Source: Orthonyx spaldingii (taxonomy: Eukaryota > Chordata > Aves > Passeriformes > Orthonychidae). Taken from it: 64,000 nt of DNA. This document shows positions 12,901 to 25,366 of the stretch, piece by piece. The stretch lies in NCBI GenBank assembly GCA_013397795.1, contig VZTJ01002466.1:303696-367695 (forward strand), given 5' to 3'. The notes under the pieces were generated by a model. It had not been told where the DNA came from. It saw only the letters and a list, made by a program, of their open reading frames with translations, and made no database searches. Numbering within the stretch: position 1 is the first letter of the stretch; each line of letters begins with the position of its first letter. The position numbers were made by a program, and so were the translations under genes.

Positions 12901-13768
12901 CCTTTAATCCTCAGTTTTGGAAATCTTTTACTGAGACTAACTCCGATTTAATTTCATTCATCACCATATGATGATAAATCAGCCTCATTATTCAGAACTT
13001 GCTTATTTTCTTGTCACTTCCTCTTTTTTCCCCTTTGATTCCCTTCTCTACTTTTGCCTTCTCCTATTTCAGCAGTTTAGGTGGATAGTAGCTACTACAA
13101 CGTCGTTTACATTGAATACAGCAGTCAGTGCACTCATTTGGAGATCTCTATAATAAAGAGCTGGGAATGCTTTCACCACCAAGCCCACCCCTAAGCCATT
13201 CACTGACTAGAAAAATACAGTCAAAATTGATGTGTTCTTAATGCTCAATGTGTTGCAAATACTGCTGCATCATCCTATAAACTGCAAAACTGACTAAGCT
13301 AAAATGCTGTTGCATAAGATGCTTTACTTTCAGTTCAGTGTCATCTTATAAGATTGCTAATACATTTAAAGAAATAATAGCCAATGAAATATCTTGAAAC
13401 ATTGATTCCTTATTATTAAATATCTCGTTATTAAAACTAATCCAAATGCTTACTTCATGGTACCTTTGAAGAAAAGGGACTTTTCCATCTAGGAGGGCAA
13501 GGAGAAATTAAAAACAGCATATATGTGAAATTCATACATTTGTTGGCTGGCAACTCAAATATTTTGCTTGACTGATGTGCATTGGTAGCTGTAAATAGCA
13601 GGAATTTTCATGGAAAGTGTTAGCCACCTAAAATATTTCACTGTTTCATTGATCTCGCTTATGCTGTCAGGATCAGTAAACCTTCTTTGACCTGAAAGTC
13701 AATGTAAGAATACTAATCTAATGACTTCTCTGGAGATGAATAACATTTTGCATGAGGTAGTCAGATTG
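6921..13768. other. Unique AT-rich DNA, no gene seen
   Basis: The longest frame is 161 codons (8081-8566, plus) but it opens with GTG, contains a local duplication (ttgtataaa...ttgtataaa near 8270-8300) and resembles no protein I know. The remainder has only short frames. A cytosine-rich patch at 10570-10720 and a GC-richer patch at 10080-10480 carry no recognisable repeat. Confidence 0.5.
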
Positions 13769-13800
13769 TTCCTTTTGGAAATAAGTGGTTCCAAAAGGAA
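13769..13800. other. Perfect 12-bp hairpin, 8-nt loop
   Basis: Arms 13769-13780 (ttccttttggaa) and 13789-13800 (ttccaaaaggaa) are exact reverse complements around the loop ataagtgg. Pairing stops at the arm ends, so the stem is too short for a typical microRNA precursor. It may be a chance inverted repeat. Confidence 0.8.
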
Positions 13801-15500
13801 ATTTATAATCATGGAAAAGTAAAAAGGTCAGATTTTCTGTAATTCTTCATATTTGCAACCAAATGTGTGCTGCAGATGCTAATAAAATTGTTCTACCATG
13901 TAAAAGAAGCTATACAGCAAGGTTTTTTAACTACATGACATATATTTAACAAGTAAAATTTTTTTTCTCATCCATTTGAAATAAGTGTACAACTTTGAAC
14001 CAGGATTATTTATTAAATATATTTTTATTGCTTCTAGATCTCTCAGTTTCATAGACTGACATATTATTTTATCTAAAAGTCTACTCAGGGGTTTGTTAAA
14101 ATTTCATTAGCCACAAGTAACCCAAACAAACAAGCAAATGAAGAAAAATTAAAAAACACAAGCGAAAAACCCCCACCAGGATAAAATTTCATTTTAAGCT
14201 CAAACTTAGTTTCATATAAAACTTCTTCATTCTTACGCAGCATACATTGTAGACTTACAGGAATATTATTTTACTTCTATACAATAGCTACAGGTGTTAT
14301 TTTCCACCATTTTTGCATGAATGTTTTTTTTCTCATATGGAATGTTTTTGATTTGGGTTTTATTCTTTAATTTGGAGTAAAGAAACAAACTTGAATTCAT
14401 TTATTTTTAAAGTCACAACAGCTGATCTGACCTTCTAACCATAAACATTGTTTCACCAACCAGAGGCACAAAAGCCACGTGAGAAGATCAGTACACAATG
14501 AAGAATTTTCTGACCAGTCAGTGGTACTTAGAAGTTTTGGTATGTCGCTAAACTTCAAATAGGTACCCATTTAAGATTAAAAATATTTTTGAATGCTCTT
14601 TCTTCACACAGGAAATATGTGAAGGTATAAACCTTTTTTATGTTACAGGATGCAGCACAGAATTGATTTTTAGACCCATAGTGAATTTGCAGGGTCACAA
14701 TGACAAAAATCATCTTTTGACTTGCAAACAGAGTACCAGTTGATCACGGAATTATTGTAAGTAATAAATTCAGAATTCTACAATTCGATATTGGAAGATA
14801 AGCATTTAATGTTATATCTATTTCTTCCAATTATGGTGATAAATCTGCCATTTAATTTTTAGGGTTTTTCACAAGATTTGAATGTCTGTGGTTCCCTAAA
14901 GAATATTTCCTTGCTGCCATAATAATTTCCTAACTTCTTAAATCTTTTTACTACTGGGAGATATCAAGAATTTTTTAAAAAATCTAGGCTCAGTAACTCA
15001 GCAGACAACTTTTATGTGTGTTCTACTTAAATTCAGTGTGTAAAGAAATGAGAGGTAAAATTTCTAGTGATTTTGAGTAATCCCACAAAACTATAAGTCA
15101 CAGTGGTCCCCTCTTCCTGTGCAGTACCCTGTTTCACATTGTTTACACACAAGTATTCTAGAAATGGTTTCTCCATTTGTGACAATTCTGAAAACTCAAG
15201 AAATTGTATTACATAGTGCACTGCAGCTAAACTGTATGAGTGGAATAGTATAAATCTCTGTTGTCACTTCGTGCTTCATTTCCCTAATCCTTTCAGTGCC
15301 AGTGGAATACTTTCAGGATTCATGTTTCAAAACTGCATGTCAGTTGTCTTCATAAAGCAATGCCCACTGTAATTCAGAGCACTGCTTTGCACATTGTTAA
15401 AGGAAACTGCACAACCAAATACCTTTTCATTGCTGCTCACATGAAAATATATTTCTTAACTTTTCACAGCAAAAGACCCATTTCGTTTTCTCCCCTGCAG
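13801..15500. other. Unique AT-rich DNA, no gene seen
   Basis: Only short frames and A/T runs. An A-rich stretch at 14110-14175 (AAACAAACAAGCAAA type) is simple-sequence-like. No repeat family recognised. Confidence 0.5.
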
Positions 15501-15604
15501 CCACCACATTTCCAACGGTGTCATCAGAGCACATGGCCCTGCCACAGCATGTAATTATCTGTACAAGCCAGAAAGATCCAGCTGTGAAAGGTATTCTGCT
15601 ACAG
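15501..15604 (+). other. Exon-like segment with good splice signals
   Basis: A pyrimidine-rich acceptor (ttttctcccctgcag, ending at 15500) is followed by 104 bases and then a donor acag|gtaaca (junction 15604/15605). A second possible donor, aaag|gtattc, lies at 15590. The plus-strand frame that ends in phase 0 at the donor is open throughout (it contains the stretch HMALPQHVIICTSQKDPAVK) but it matches no protein I recognise. The minus-strand frame is also open (15427-15741), which weakens the coding argument. It could be an exon of a non-coding RNA, an exon of an unknown gene, or a chance pair of splice-like sites. Confidence 0.25.
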
Positions 15605-17596
15605 GTAACATATGGCTCTGCAGGGTGTCCCATCTGCCATGGCTTCAGCAACTGCAGACAGTGGCATGAAAGGCTTCCAAGTGACTCAGTGGCTCTGAGA
15701 CAGCATTCCCCCTTCTCGTGTCCCCTGTTTTCTCTTTCCACACAGCTTTGATATTAAATACTCTGTATTGTCTGTCATGATCTGTTCAGCAACAGTAAAG
15801 CGAGCACTTAGAAAATGGTACCTGTGTTTATTCTGAATGAAGAGTCAACGGTTTAAAACTCTGCTTTCAAATTTGCATCTTTTCTCCTTTGCATTTTATA
15901 CCTTTTAATTTGACAAAACCAAATTCATGTACCTATTGATAAGGAAATGCAATGACCTTTTCACCTGGGAGATAATTGGGCAGTCTTGTCGGTGTAACAC
16001 ATTTTGCAACTTTTGCCTGTATTCCTATATGGGGATAAAGACTAGGAGAGGTGACTAAGTTTACCTGGACCTCCTAGTTACTATGAAAAGTAGAAAGTTT
16101 TTGCTAGAGACGTTTTTTCCAGTGCAGATAGTTTTCTTTTGCTCAGTTCTTGTTCAAAGTAAAGAGTCAGCCATGTCACAGACACATCAGTAGTATTACT
16201 GAGGGACAGCTTGCTCTTCTTTTCACTTCCAATACATTTTTCATGTCTTTCTGCAAGGATGTTTGTGGCTATTTTTCACACATATGTTATTGTACTTTCT
16301 CATCAGTAGCCCATCTTATAAATGACCCCATGAATAATTATGAAAAAAAGTCTTTATCCTCTCCTTTTCTAGTACTGAAGCACAGTTTGCTTCTTTAGGA
16401 AGCTTAGATGCACAGTTTTATATCCCAAGCTTCTGTTACTGAAGAAGTTAAACTGGACTACATCAACCATGTGAAACACAAACTGGCCAGCATTCAAAGC
16501 CATCCTTCATTGCTTGGCAGAGCCAGAGACCCGCAAGGCAAAGACAAGGGATTCAGGGAACATTTCTGTCTCTAAGGATTTCTCAGAGCTTTCAGTTGTC
16601 TCTTTCTCTCTTTGCTTTTGCTCCTTATATTTGTTGTATTTTGGGGGGTTTTGTTTGCATTTCACTGTTTAGCACATTTACAAAAAATGTCTTCTTGTTT
16701 CCCACTGTGCTGACTGAGTTACAGCTTGATTTCCTGTAGAAATATTCTCTCAGGGGAGAGAATAATTCTGCCTGTTAAAATAATGTTAGCCCTTTTTGTC
16801 TGCAATATTTTGATATTTGAAGTTGAATTGACTTATGCTGAGACAGAAATTGGCTTAGTATCTTTCAAGGTACATAGCGACATTTAATATCTTTCAAAAT
16901 TCTGTGAGCGTTTTAAAGATGTCACATAATGTGCAAGTGAAACAGAACAAACTGTATGAATGCAGCTTTATTTTGAATGTAAAACACTTTTTCATGTCTA
17001 TATTGAAGAGAGCAATGTCGGGACACTAAAATTACAGGGCAGCAATGTAATTTATGCACGTAGTTGCTTGACCATTTAATATCATATTTATAAACAGTAT
17101 AGGTTGAATTTTAAACACCACTAAATCACAGGTTTAATAAAATTACTATTTCCATCCCTGCAAAACAGATATGTTTTTTTAAAGTTAAATCAGACACTAT
17201 AGATAGGATAAATACTTTCAAGCTCTTTAAAGTTTATTATTGTCTCTGACAAGAAAAAAAATTGAAATAATGTTTAAATTGTGCCTTAAAGCACATAAAA
17301 ACTTGTATCTGTAAATGTAATCTGCTAGCACTGAATATTTTCAGTGTAATAAACCTAAACACGTCTCTGCTCTGAATGCTTTCTTGCTTGTACAGAAATA
17401 TATGGCTTTAGTAAGTGGATAAATTGTGTTGAAGTAAATACACAAGACTCCATTTCCTCTGATGCTATGTACACTTCCTAGGATTTTTCACCTTTTATTA
17501 GGATTGAATAACCCACTTGGAAAGCTTAGCACACCTAGTTAAAAAGAAAGGTAAAAGCCTTCTGAGACAGACTTCTTTTCTTCCCACTTTATTTGG
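15605..17596. other. Unique DNA, no gene seen
   Basis: Only short, unrelated open frames, and no repeat that I recognise. Confidence 0.5.
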
Positions 17597-18115
17597 TGGC
17601 CCAGGTCAGTAAAGTACCACTCCAATGCCATTTGCAGCAGGCTTCTCCTCTTCTGTTAAATTTAAAGCACACCCAGTTAGATATTGTATCCACATGCAGA
17701 TCTCAGACCAATGGAATTTAGCTGAGATCTTTGTTGGAAACAAGTCGCTCCTGGATGTGTGGAGACAACTGCAGGTGTCTCTAGCCCTGGAGAAGGGGGG
17801 AGAGAGAGAGAAGCAGGGAGGGAGAGAGGGAGCAAAGAAGGCAGAACAGAAGAACCCTCCCTTACTGTACTGTGTGCAAAGCAATATGGAGTCAGGAGTA
17901 CTAGGGCTGTGCAGATCCAATGGCTCAAGAACATTCTTGTGAGTCCTGACAAGAGAAAAAGACTCCGAAGAAAGAACTAGAAAATCTGTGGAAATGCGTT
18001 CCTCTGTCACACTAGACATTGTGCATGCCAGGGAGGAATCCAAGATTTTGAGAGAAGTATGTTTATTCAGATGCTGAAGATATGTGGTCAATAAATCTCT
18101 TTGTCCTACACATCA
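17597..18115 (+). other. Possible unrecognised LTR or transcript 3' end
   Basis: The segment has a GC content above its surroundings, a 65-base polypurine tract in the middle, and a canonical AATAAA at 18090-18095 followed by 'tctctttgtcctacaca'. That arrangement resembles the R/U5 part of retroviral LTRs. Candidate TG and CA termini exist near 17597 and 18112, but I see no target-site duplication, no TATA box and no match to a named family. A 161-codon minus-strand frame (17606-18091) is Ser/Pro-rich across the purine tract and looks like a composition effect, not a gene. Confidence 0.25.
17789..17853. repeat. GA-rich polypurine tract
   Basis: Nearly pure purine on the plus strand with GAGAGAGA and GGGAGGGAGAGAGGG blocks, interrupted by a few C. 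It explains the biased open frames on both strands here (Gly/Arg/Glu-rich on plus, Ser/Pro/Leu-rich on minus). Confidence 0.85.
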
Positions 18116-18894
18116 CTGTGAGGAATTTTGATTTCTGCAGCCCCAGGATACAGGGATGTATATGCAAGCTAAACCATCAATATGCAAGCAGTGCAGCTCT
18201 ACTCCATAAGCTTTACTGCAGCCCTTGGCTACATCACCAGCTGCTGCCATGCTAATCCTTTCTACACAGTTACTTTTTCCCATGGCTATGGATGTTATTG
18301 GACTATTGTTCATATCAGTATGTAATCTAGGCAGTTTTTCAGCTCACACTCTGATGCTGAGAGAACCGTCCTGCAAAAAGTAACACAGAGCACACACACT
18401 GAGATTTGCACATCTTTTTAATGCTCATCTGTAAGTTATCTCTGAAGCCTAAATTTAAAAGGCTCAGCTACATATTTAATTGAAAGTAGCACTCACCAGT
18501 CATGTACTCCAAGTTTCTAAGATGCTGCAACGAGTCTATATGCAGGAGTGCTTTCCCTGAGCTGAATCTTTTGCTCCTTCCCCTGCTTAGCTCTTCAGGG
18601 CTCACTTATTATTGCAGATGCATTATTTCATATTCTCTGTGGACTCGGGATAGCACAGTTACTCTGTGTGTGGTAACTACACTACCTTTCTCCTTGCTAG
18701 CATCTTCAAACTTAACAGCTCCATCCCTTTGGCTTTTCCCCTCCACTACCTTTAGCTGTTTAAGCTTCAGCCTGCATAGGTTTGCTGGGTTTGAAAGGGC
18801 CAAATAGCAAGTAAAAGATCCCAACATTACTCACAGTACTGTGTAGGGAATGAAGCACTATCAAAGCACAATCAAAATTATCTTTGTGAGAGCT
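18116..18894. other. Unique DNA, no gene seen
   Basis: Short frames on both strands (for example 18502-18807 plus, 101 codons, serine/leucine-rich) with no family resemblance. No repeat recognised. Confidence 0.5.
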
Positions 18895-19500
18895 TCATAA
18901 GGTTTTGGCTGAGGTGAAGTTAATTTTCTTCACAGTGGTTATATAGGACTATGTCTGATTTTTACTGGGAAAAGTGTTGATAATATAGAGGTGTTTCTGT
19001 CACTGTTAAGTGGTTTTTGCATAGTGTCAAGGGCTTTTCTGCATCTTGTATCACCCCTCCACTGAGAAGGCTTCGGGTACACAAGAAGCTGAGAGAGAAC
19101 ATTGGCTGGAACAGCCAATCTCAACTGACCAAACAGATATTCCAGACCATATGGCATTGTGCTGAGTACATAAAGCAGGGGGAAGAAGAACAAATTGGGG
19201 GAGAGAGATGACATTTTGTCATCTTTTGGAGAGATGACATTTGTCTTCCCAAGTAAATGTTATGCATTACAGAGTCCTACTTTCCTAGAGATGGCCTAAC
19301 ACCTGCTCAGGAGAAGCAGTGAATGATTTCCTTGTTATGCTTTTCTTGCATGCATAGCTCTTGCTTTCCCTATTAAATTGTCTTTATCTCAACCCATGAA
19401 TTTTTTTACTTTAGCTCTTCCAATTCTCTCCCCCATCCTGGTGGTGAGGGAGTGAGCAGCTGTGTGGTATTTAGTTGCTGGTTGGGGTTAAACCTCAACA
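18895..19500 (+). mobile_element. Solo ERVL-type LTR, nearly full length
   Basis: The sequence is collinear with a widespread avian LTR from a 'ggctgaggtgaagttaattt' block (18908-18927) to the terminal 'ggggttaaacctcaaca' at 19500, ending in CA as LTRs do. Between them lie 'caactgaccaaacagatatt' (19123-19142), a degenerate TATA element (acataaagc, 19168-19176), 'tttgtcttcccaagtaaatg' (19240-19259), a poly(A)-signal variant ATTAAA (19372-19377), 'ctttatctcaacccatgaat' (19381-19400), and 'attctctcccccatcctgg' near the 3' end. Its sense is plus. No retroviral genes flank it, so it is a solo LTR left by recombination. The 5' terminus is decayed; a possible 5-base duplication (gagag before, gagaa after) is imperfect. 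A partial tandem duplication (19203-19220 and 19229-19245) sits in the middle. Confidence 0.88.
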
Positions 19501-22500
19501 GAGAAAAAGCCTGGAAAGGAAAGAAGATGCGGAGATACAGCCAACTAATTAAGTAATTGTTTTCTAGAATGATTGTAGAACAGATTGTCTTTGGGCACTG
19601 CAAGATGACAATAATTTATAAAGAGGCCTAAAAAAAAAGCAGTCTACATGTGAAGCAAAATATAATGGAACATGGTACATTAGTAAATATAAATGAAATG
19701 TTAAAACTTGGCCAAAAAATATCAATAGATTTTAACGAATGTTATAGATAATTAAAAAAAAGCATTGTTTTTTAAAGTTAAAAATACACAGTCATGGTGC
19801 AGGCTTATGTCTTCTTGCATACCAGTTTCATTCTTTGTTGTTATTTCTCACTTTCCTCTGCCTCTGTTTAAATAATTTTATACCCATTAGCTAATGTTGG
19901 ACAAATTTGATATAGCAATAATACTTCTCAAAGATATGTAAGTCATATGTGTTTTCTGAAATAGATCTATAGATACAAATTGGATGCTTTCATTTACTCA
20001 TCTAAAAGCTTTTGATGATACAAAAAATGTTGCAGTGAAAATTTATACCATTTTAAGTACTGGAGAGTACACAGAGGACAGAGGCAGAGAACTTGTAAAT
20101 ACTTTTATTATGGAAGAAGCTTCAGCAGGGTCTACCAAACAACTGCTTGGCACAATTGAGTAAAATCAGGATTTATTAAAAAATTCCACATTGAGCCAAG
20201 ATTGTCAAAAAGAGTAAAAGAGATGAAGGGTACTGTTGCATCATTGGAAAAAAGGTGAGATGATATCAAGATTCTTATCAACCACAAAGGAAAAATAATT
20301 TCAAAAAAACTCAAGATATAAACCCAAAGTACTAAAAAGAAAGATTCTGGCATTGCTATAGTGACTGCATTAGAAATTAATTTTGGTGATTAATAATGGT
20401 GCTTCAGCCAGCAAACAAAAACAAGCTATTTGAAAGATGACTAAGGATTGGAGTTATGAACTTCAGTTTCAAGATACCATGCAAATAGATAAATATAAAT
20501 GGACTATGAAAGTCATAAAGGTGAGAGACCTTCCCAAGAGGCACAGGGAGAAATATTAGGACAGTATCATAACAATGTGAAGCAGGTATGTTATGGCCAT
20601 AGCTATTGACCAATGTCCTGCATTTTATAATCTAAAAAGTGTCTTCCATAATATTATTATAGATTCTGTGAATGATATTTGAATTCTATTAAACTCCATA
20701 AAAACAATATTAAGGATTCTATAAATATTTTTGAGCATTAATAATTCACAAATTTTTTTTTTAGAAGTTTTTAATTAAGACAATTGTTTTTGCAATTGCC
20801 AGGTTTCACAAGCACAGAGCCACTATTTAATGTAGAAAAAGGCATCCCTTCACTTGGTACTGCTGAAGAGGAACTTCAAATGCATGTGAACAGAGCACAG
20901 TCAGCTTAAAACAACACACAGAGAGAAAGACAGGAACGAAACGAGACTGGTCTTTGATTTACAAATGCTTCGCAGCAATGAATTCATTTCAGGAACAGAA
21001 GGTAATCTCTTCTGGAGAAACAAATAAGCAAAAAGCAAAACAGAATAAAGAGCCAGAATGTAAACTAAACACTTGTCTGGCTCAGAGCCTCCAGTTTGAT
21101 GTCTTGGGTTATAAATAATCAAGTGCACTTGTATTATCCATGTTGTAGAGCAGTGGTATTCATGAATACTTAAAAATCCTCTGACAACTGGTAATGTTTC
21201 ATCAACCATAAAGTACAAAAGGCGAATTAGTGTTGTTTTTTTCATCACCCTTTGTGGGCAAGAAGATCAAAGAAGAGATTTCCATATTAGCAAAGACCTT
21301 GTCAGTCTTTTTCTCTGCTTATACATAAAGATGTGTTTCTGCAATATGACAATGAAGACTGGCAGATGTTAAAACGAAAGTCACCCCCTACATAAATTGA
21401 GCAACTTCAGGATATGAGTCTTTCATGAGTGTTTTATAAAAGGATTTATTCTTCTTTCATGTTTATTTCATTATTTTATACCAAGAACTGGACAAGTCAA
21501 TTTTTCTGTGAAACTTGCTTCTGGCATATCTAAATTTTCCTTTTTAACTGAAGAACAGGAAATTGCTATCTCTGTTACAGAACATAACTTTCCCAGAATT
21601 TTTATGCTTAACATAATTACATCACTAATTTAATGACAATATCCAGTGAGTAAAATTGCAATAGTATTGCAATGTGATGCTATGTTCTATGCTCTATATA
21701 CTATTATATTGTATACTAAAATTTAAAATGTGCATTTTTCAAGAGCAGAGATTCCCCTGTTGGAACAAAGAAGATCTATGTGAAACATTTCAGAGAAGCT
21801 CCTCGTCACTGAAACTGCAGAACAATGTCAGCAAGGTGCAAAAATTTTCCTTTTACTCTTAAATGTCCATCTTTGAAAAAAATCATATCTTAAAACTGCA
21901 ATTCTGCATATGATTATACTGCATGTGTAAAGTACCACACAATATAATTTCTAAACAAATTATGTGCATATATTTCTTTAGATTCTCAGAATTGTTTTTA
22001 GTGATTATTCTGAAAATGGGGAAATTTAAAATTGTAGCAGTTGTGTATTTTCCGCTGTTTTATAATCGTTTTCTCTCCTGCCAGCCTGTGTACTTCCCTC
22101 AGACATTGTCTCAAAATATGCACATACCAATGCATTCATGCCTGAAAGAATCTAATGGAAAGAGTGACCTTCACTTTCCTTTTGTAGCAGTCCAGAGGTG
22201 AATGTAGCCCAGAAGTGATACCTGTCTCTATCCCTGTTTTGCATCTGTGGCTCTGGCTAACAGCAGCTTTCTGTAAAGCATGGGGTATTTGTTGACTGGC
22301 TGTGGCAGTCTGGGGTGCCATGAACATGCCCCCAGGTCTGCAGCTTGCCTGAGCCTGTGTAGACCCCATGGTCCTGGCAGGGAGTGCTGACAGCTTTGGA
22401 ACTCATGTCACTCTCCGAAACTGAAGATTCATTCTGCCTGAAACAGAACTGTGGCAGGAACTACGAGCAGTACTTTGAACAGTGCCTTAGTGAAACTGAA

Positions 22501-24901
22501 GGCAGACCATACTATAAAATAGGATTAGATGCCGCATTAGGGTTTTTGTGAAAGCAGCCAAATGAGTATCCATTAAATTTTGTATTTAACATTTATCTGA
22601 TGAGTTTAATTAAGACTATAGCCTCTTTTTGTGGGGCATATTTGCTCTGGATAGCATTTATTTTCATCTCTGCTATGAAGAAAGAACATTAAAATCAAAA
22701 TTCAGTCTTTTCAGGTCTGTAATTCTAGAGGAATACAATGTATTTAAAGACCACTGAAAGGGCAAAAATGAAAATGGTAAACAGATAGAAATTGTTTTCA
22801 CATTTTAGCCATATAAAGAATATTCGCTACTGGTGATATGTAGTCACTTCTAAGCAATCTACAAGATAATTTTTTGCCACATAATGTATTCAGAAATGCT
22901 TTTTTCTTTGATTTTGGAAGGGTAAACTGAAGAATGATCCCTATGTTTCCCCTGCTGAAACAATAGTCATGATTTGAGGTCATTGAAAAGCTGAGAAGAA
23001 ATCAGCAAAATTAACACCTGTATTTTTGCCAAACAAAATTCCTGGAAGACATTTAATGTATAATTAGGCAGACACTAACTTTCTCTCTTTTTAAAGGCTG
23101 TTTTGACACACCAGCATTCTTAGTGCTAAAAGTCGATATACCGAAGTTTATTCATTTTAGTGACCCATGTATGATTGCACTGGAATGCATAATAAAAAGA
23201 CTAATTTTATAGAATAGGAGCTAATTAAAAAATCTCCTTTGGGTCTGCTGTGTTGTAAGAAGGTGATATTGTTGAAAATAATATACTTAAGGATTCACCC
23301 ATAAGTGGAAAAATCTGTTAAGATACCACTGATTTTGCTGTACAGCAGTTGGAAAAGACATTAAAATTCTCTGGTGCATCTAAAATATTTGGCAAAATGT
23401 ATGGCAACGTTTAATGGTACATCACAGTCCCCAGGCTTGCAATGTAACCTTCAGGAAGTCCAAAAGTTTTTGATCCCAAACTTCATGAAGCCCATCAATT
23501 TCTTCACCTATTCCCTTAGCTCTATGGTTTCCTGATGGAAGCAAATAATAGAGACTGTAGTACTTTAGTCCTACTGCTATACAAAAAGATTTCCCTGCGG
23601 TTTTCATATGTTTCCTGAAAATAATTCTAAATCATTTTCATATATTTTTTTAAAGATACGAATTTCACATATGCCCAGGGAAAAGGTCTATTCACTTGCT
23701 GTCTGTTCATTTTAAATAAGAGAATGAAAATTGTTTTTCACTCAAGTAGAATAAAAACTAAAGTCTTTATAGCTTGGACAACTAGAGTATATAACAAATT
23801 CAGTCATTTCAACATAGCTTTTCAATGGTTTTTTTTTTTTTTTTGTAATTTTAACCTTTCATTCACCAGAATATTAATTTTTCTGCCAATATGTCTACCT
23901 AGTCCTTGGGGGCATTACAGTCTCTCAAGATTTAGTGATTTAATATATTGAATTTCTTGTATTTTCTTATTATTTCTACTATAATCTAGCAATTTTACTG
24001 GGAAGAGCTTAGCATGCCCTTTTCAATGTTTTTCTTAAGTAAAGATCAAATACCATGAGGCTGAAGAAGGACCTTGTGTATAGGTCCTGTGTATCTGGGT
24101 CCTACTTATCATTTTAGTTAAGGAATATTAAGTCACATGCAGGGAAAACAAAAGCATGATAAGAACAAATCAATAAAAAGCTGGCACTTGCCTTGTTGGT
24201 TTGCTTTGACTTTTAACTGGAGGACAGATTTCTTGGTTTTCCAGATGTAAGTCGTGTACTATTGAAGAGTAAGCAAATGCCCCTTAAGCCTTGGGATGTG
24301 CTTCAAAACAGTTCTTTGGTGTTTTCAGCTGCTTTAACTTTTGTTTACACAAATGGAGACTCGTGAAAGGACTTTATTTTCAAAATACATTTTCTTAGTA
24401 ATTTTGTTAAAACTCAGCTCAAAGGAAGAGTCTACAGTTGGACATCCAGAAATGAGGCACACACTGCTTATTATGAGTTTGTAATCCCTTGGCCAGGAAA
24501 CTACTACCCATTTTCATTAATATCTCACTAATCTCAGCAAAAAGAGAAGAAAACATCTTCCTACTTTAATAAAGCAATGTAATGTTTTCAAAGAGAATGA
24601 AGAATAGATCAGTTCCAAATATTATTGTTGTTTCATCCTCAGTATTTCACATTATATGTGCCCTTACAGTTTCATTTGATTTAGTCCCATTTATTCCTTC
24701 ACTGTCCACTAAGGATTTCCTCTTCGTACATGCTCTATTGTTCCCTGCTATGTAAGGTATCTTGATGGATGTTTTTCCTTCTATTTTGCCTTAAAGGTTT
24801 CACATTTACAGCTTAAACCCCCAGATCCACAAATACTGTTGTAATTTACACAATTTCTCCAGCTCTGGAACTCCTAGCATGAGAAGAAAGTGAAACCTGT
24901 T
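19501..24901. other. Unique AT-rich DNA, no gene seen
   Basis: No frame longer than 115 codons and none recognisable. A GC-richer patch at 22190-22400 has short frames on both strands but no family signature. Simple sequence is limited to the T run listed separately. Confidence 0.5.
23829..23844. repeat. T16 homopolymer
   Basis: Sixteen consecutive T in AT-rich DNA; no retroelement body on either side. Confidence 0.9.
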
Positions 24902-25366
24902 GGAGTGAGTGCAGACGAAACCACAAAAATGATCAGAGGGCTGGGACACCTTTCCTATGAGGACAGGCTGAGAGAACTGGGGTTATTCAGCCTGGAGAAG
25001 AGAACAAAGGTTTCAGGCAGACCTTAGAGAACCTTCCAGTACTTTAAAGGGATTTACAAGAAAGCTAGAGAGGGACTTTTTACAAGGGCACGTAGTGACA
25101 GGACAAGGGGGAATCGCTTTAACCTAAAAGAGGAAAGGTTTAGGTTAGATATTAGGAAAAAAAATCTTTACTGTGAGGGTGATGAGGCACTGGCACAGGT
25201 TGTCCAGGGAAGTTGTAGATGCCCCATCCTTGGAAGTGTTCAAGGTCAGGTTGGATGGAGCTTTGAGCAACCTGGTCTAAAGGAAGCTGTCCCTGCCCAT
25301 GGCAGAGGATTGGAACTAGATGGTGTTTAAGGTCCCTTCCAACTGATGCCATTTTAGTGATTATCT
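24902..25366 (+). mobile_element. CR1 LINE fragment, 3' end
   Basis: Collinear with the last ~460 bases of CR1 in the sense direction: 'aaaatgatcagagggctgg', 'tatgaggacaggctgagag', 'ttcagcctggagaagagaa', 'ggttagatattaggaaaaa', 'ctggcacaggttgtccag', 'tttgagcaacctggtcta', and 'ggtcccttccaactgatg' near the 3' end. It encodes the decayed C-terminal tail of ORF2, with frame breaks; the RT catalytic region is not included. The terminal 8-bp repeats of CR1 (attctatg type) are degenerate. The 5' end is truncated, as expected from incomplete target-primed reverse transcription. A 66-codon frame on the opposite strand is a shadow of this element. Confidence 0.95.

Noticed and set aside
13769..13800. 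microRNA precursor
   Set aside because: The stem is only 12 bp and pairing stops at its ends; precursors need about 22 or more paired bases per arm.
17606..18091. 161-codon minus-strand frame
   Set aside because: Its length comes from the polypurine tract at 17789-17853, which removes stops on both strands; the residues there are low-complexity.
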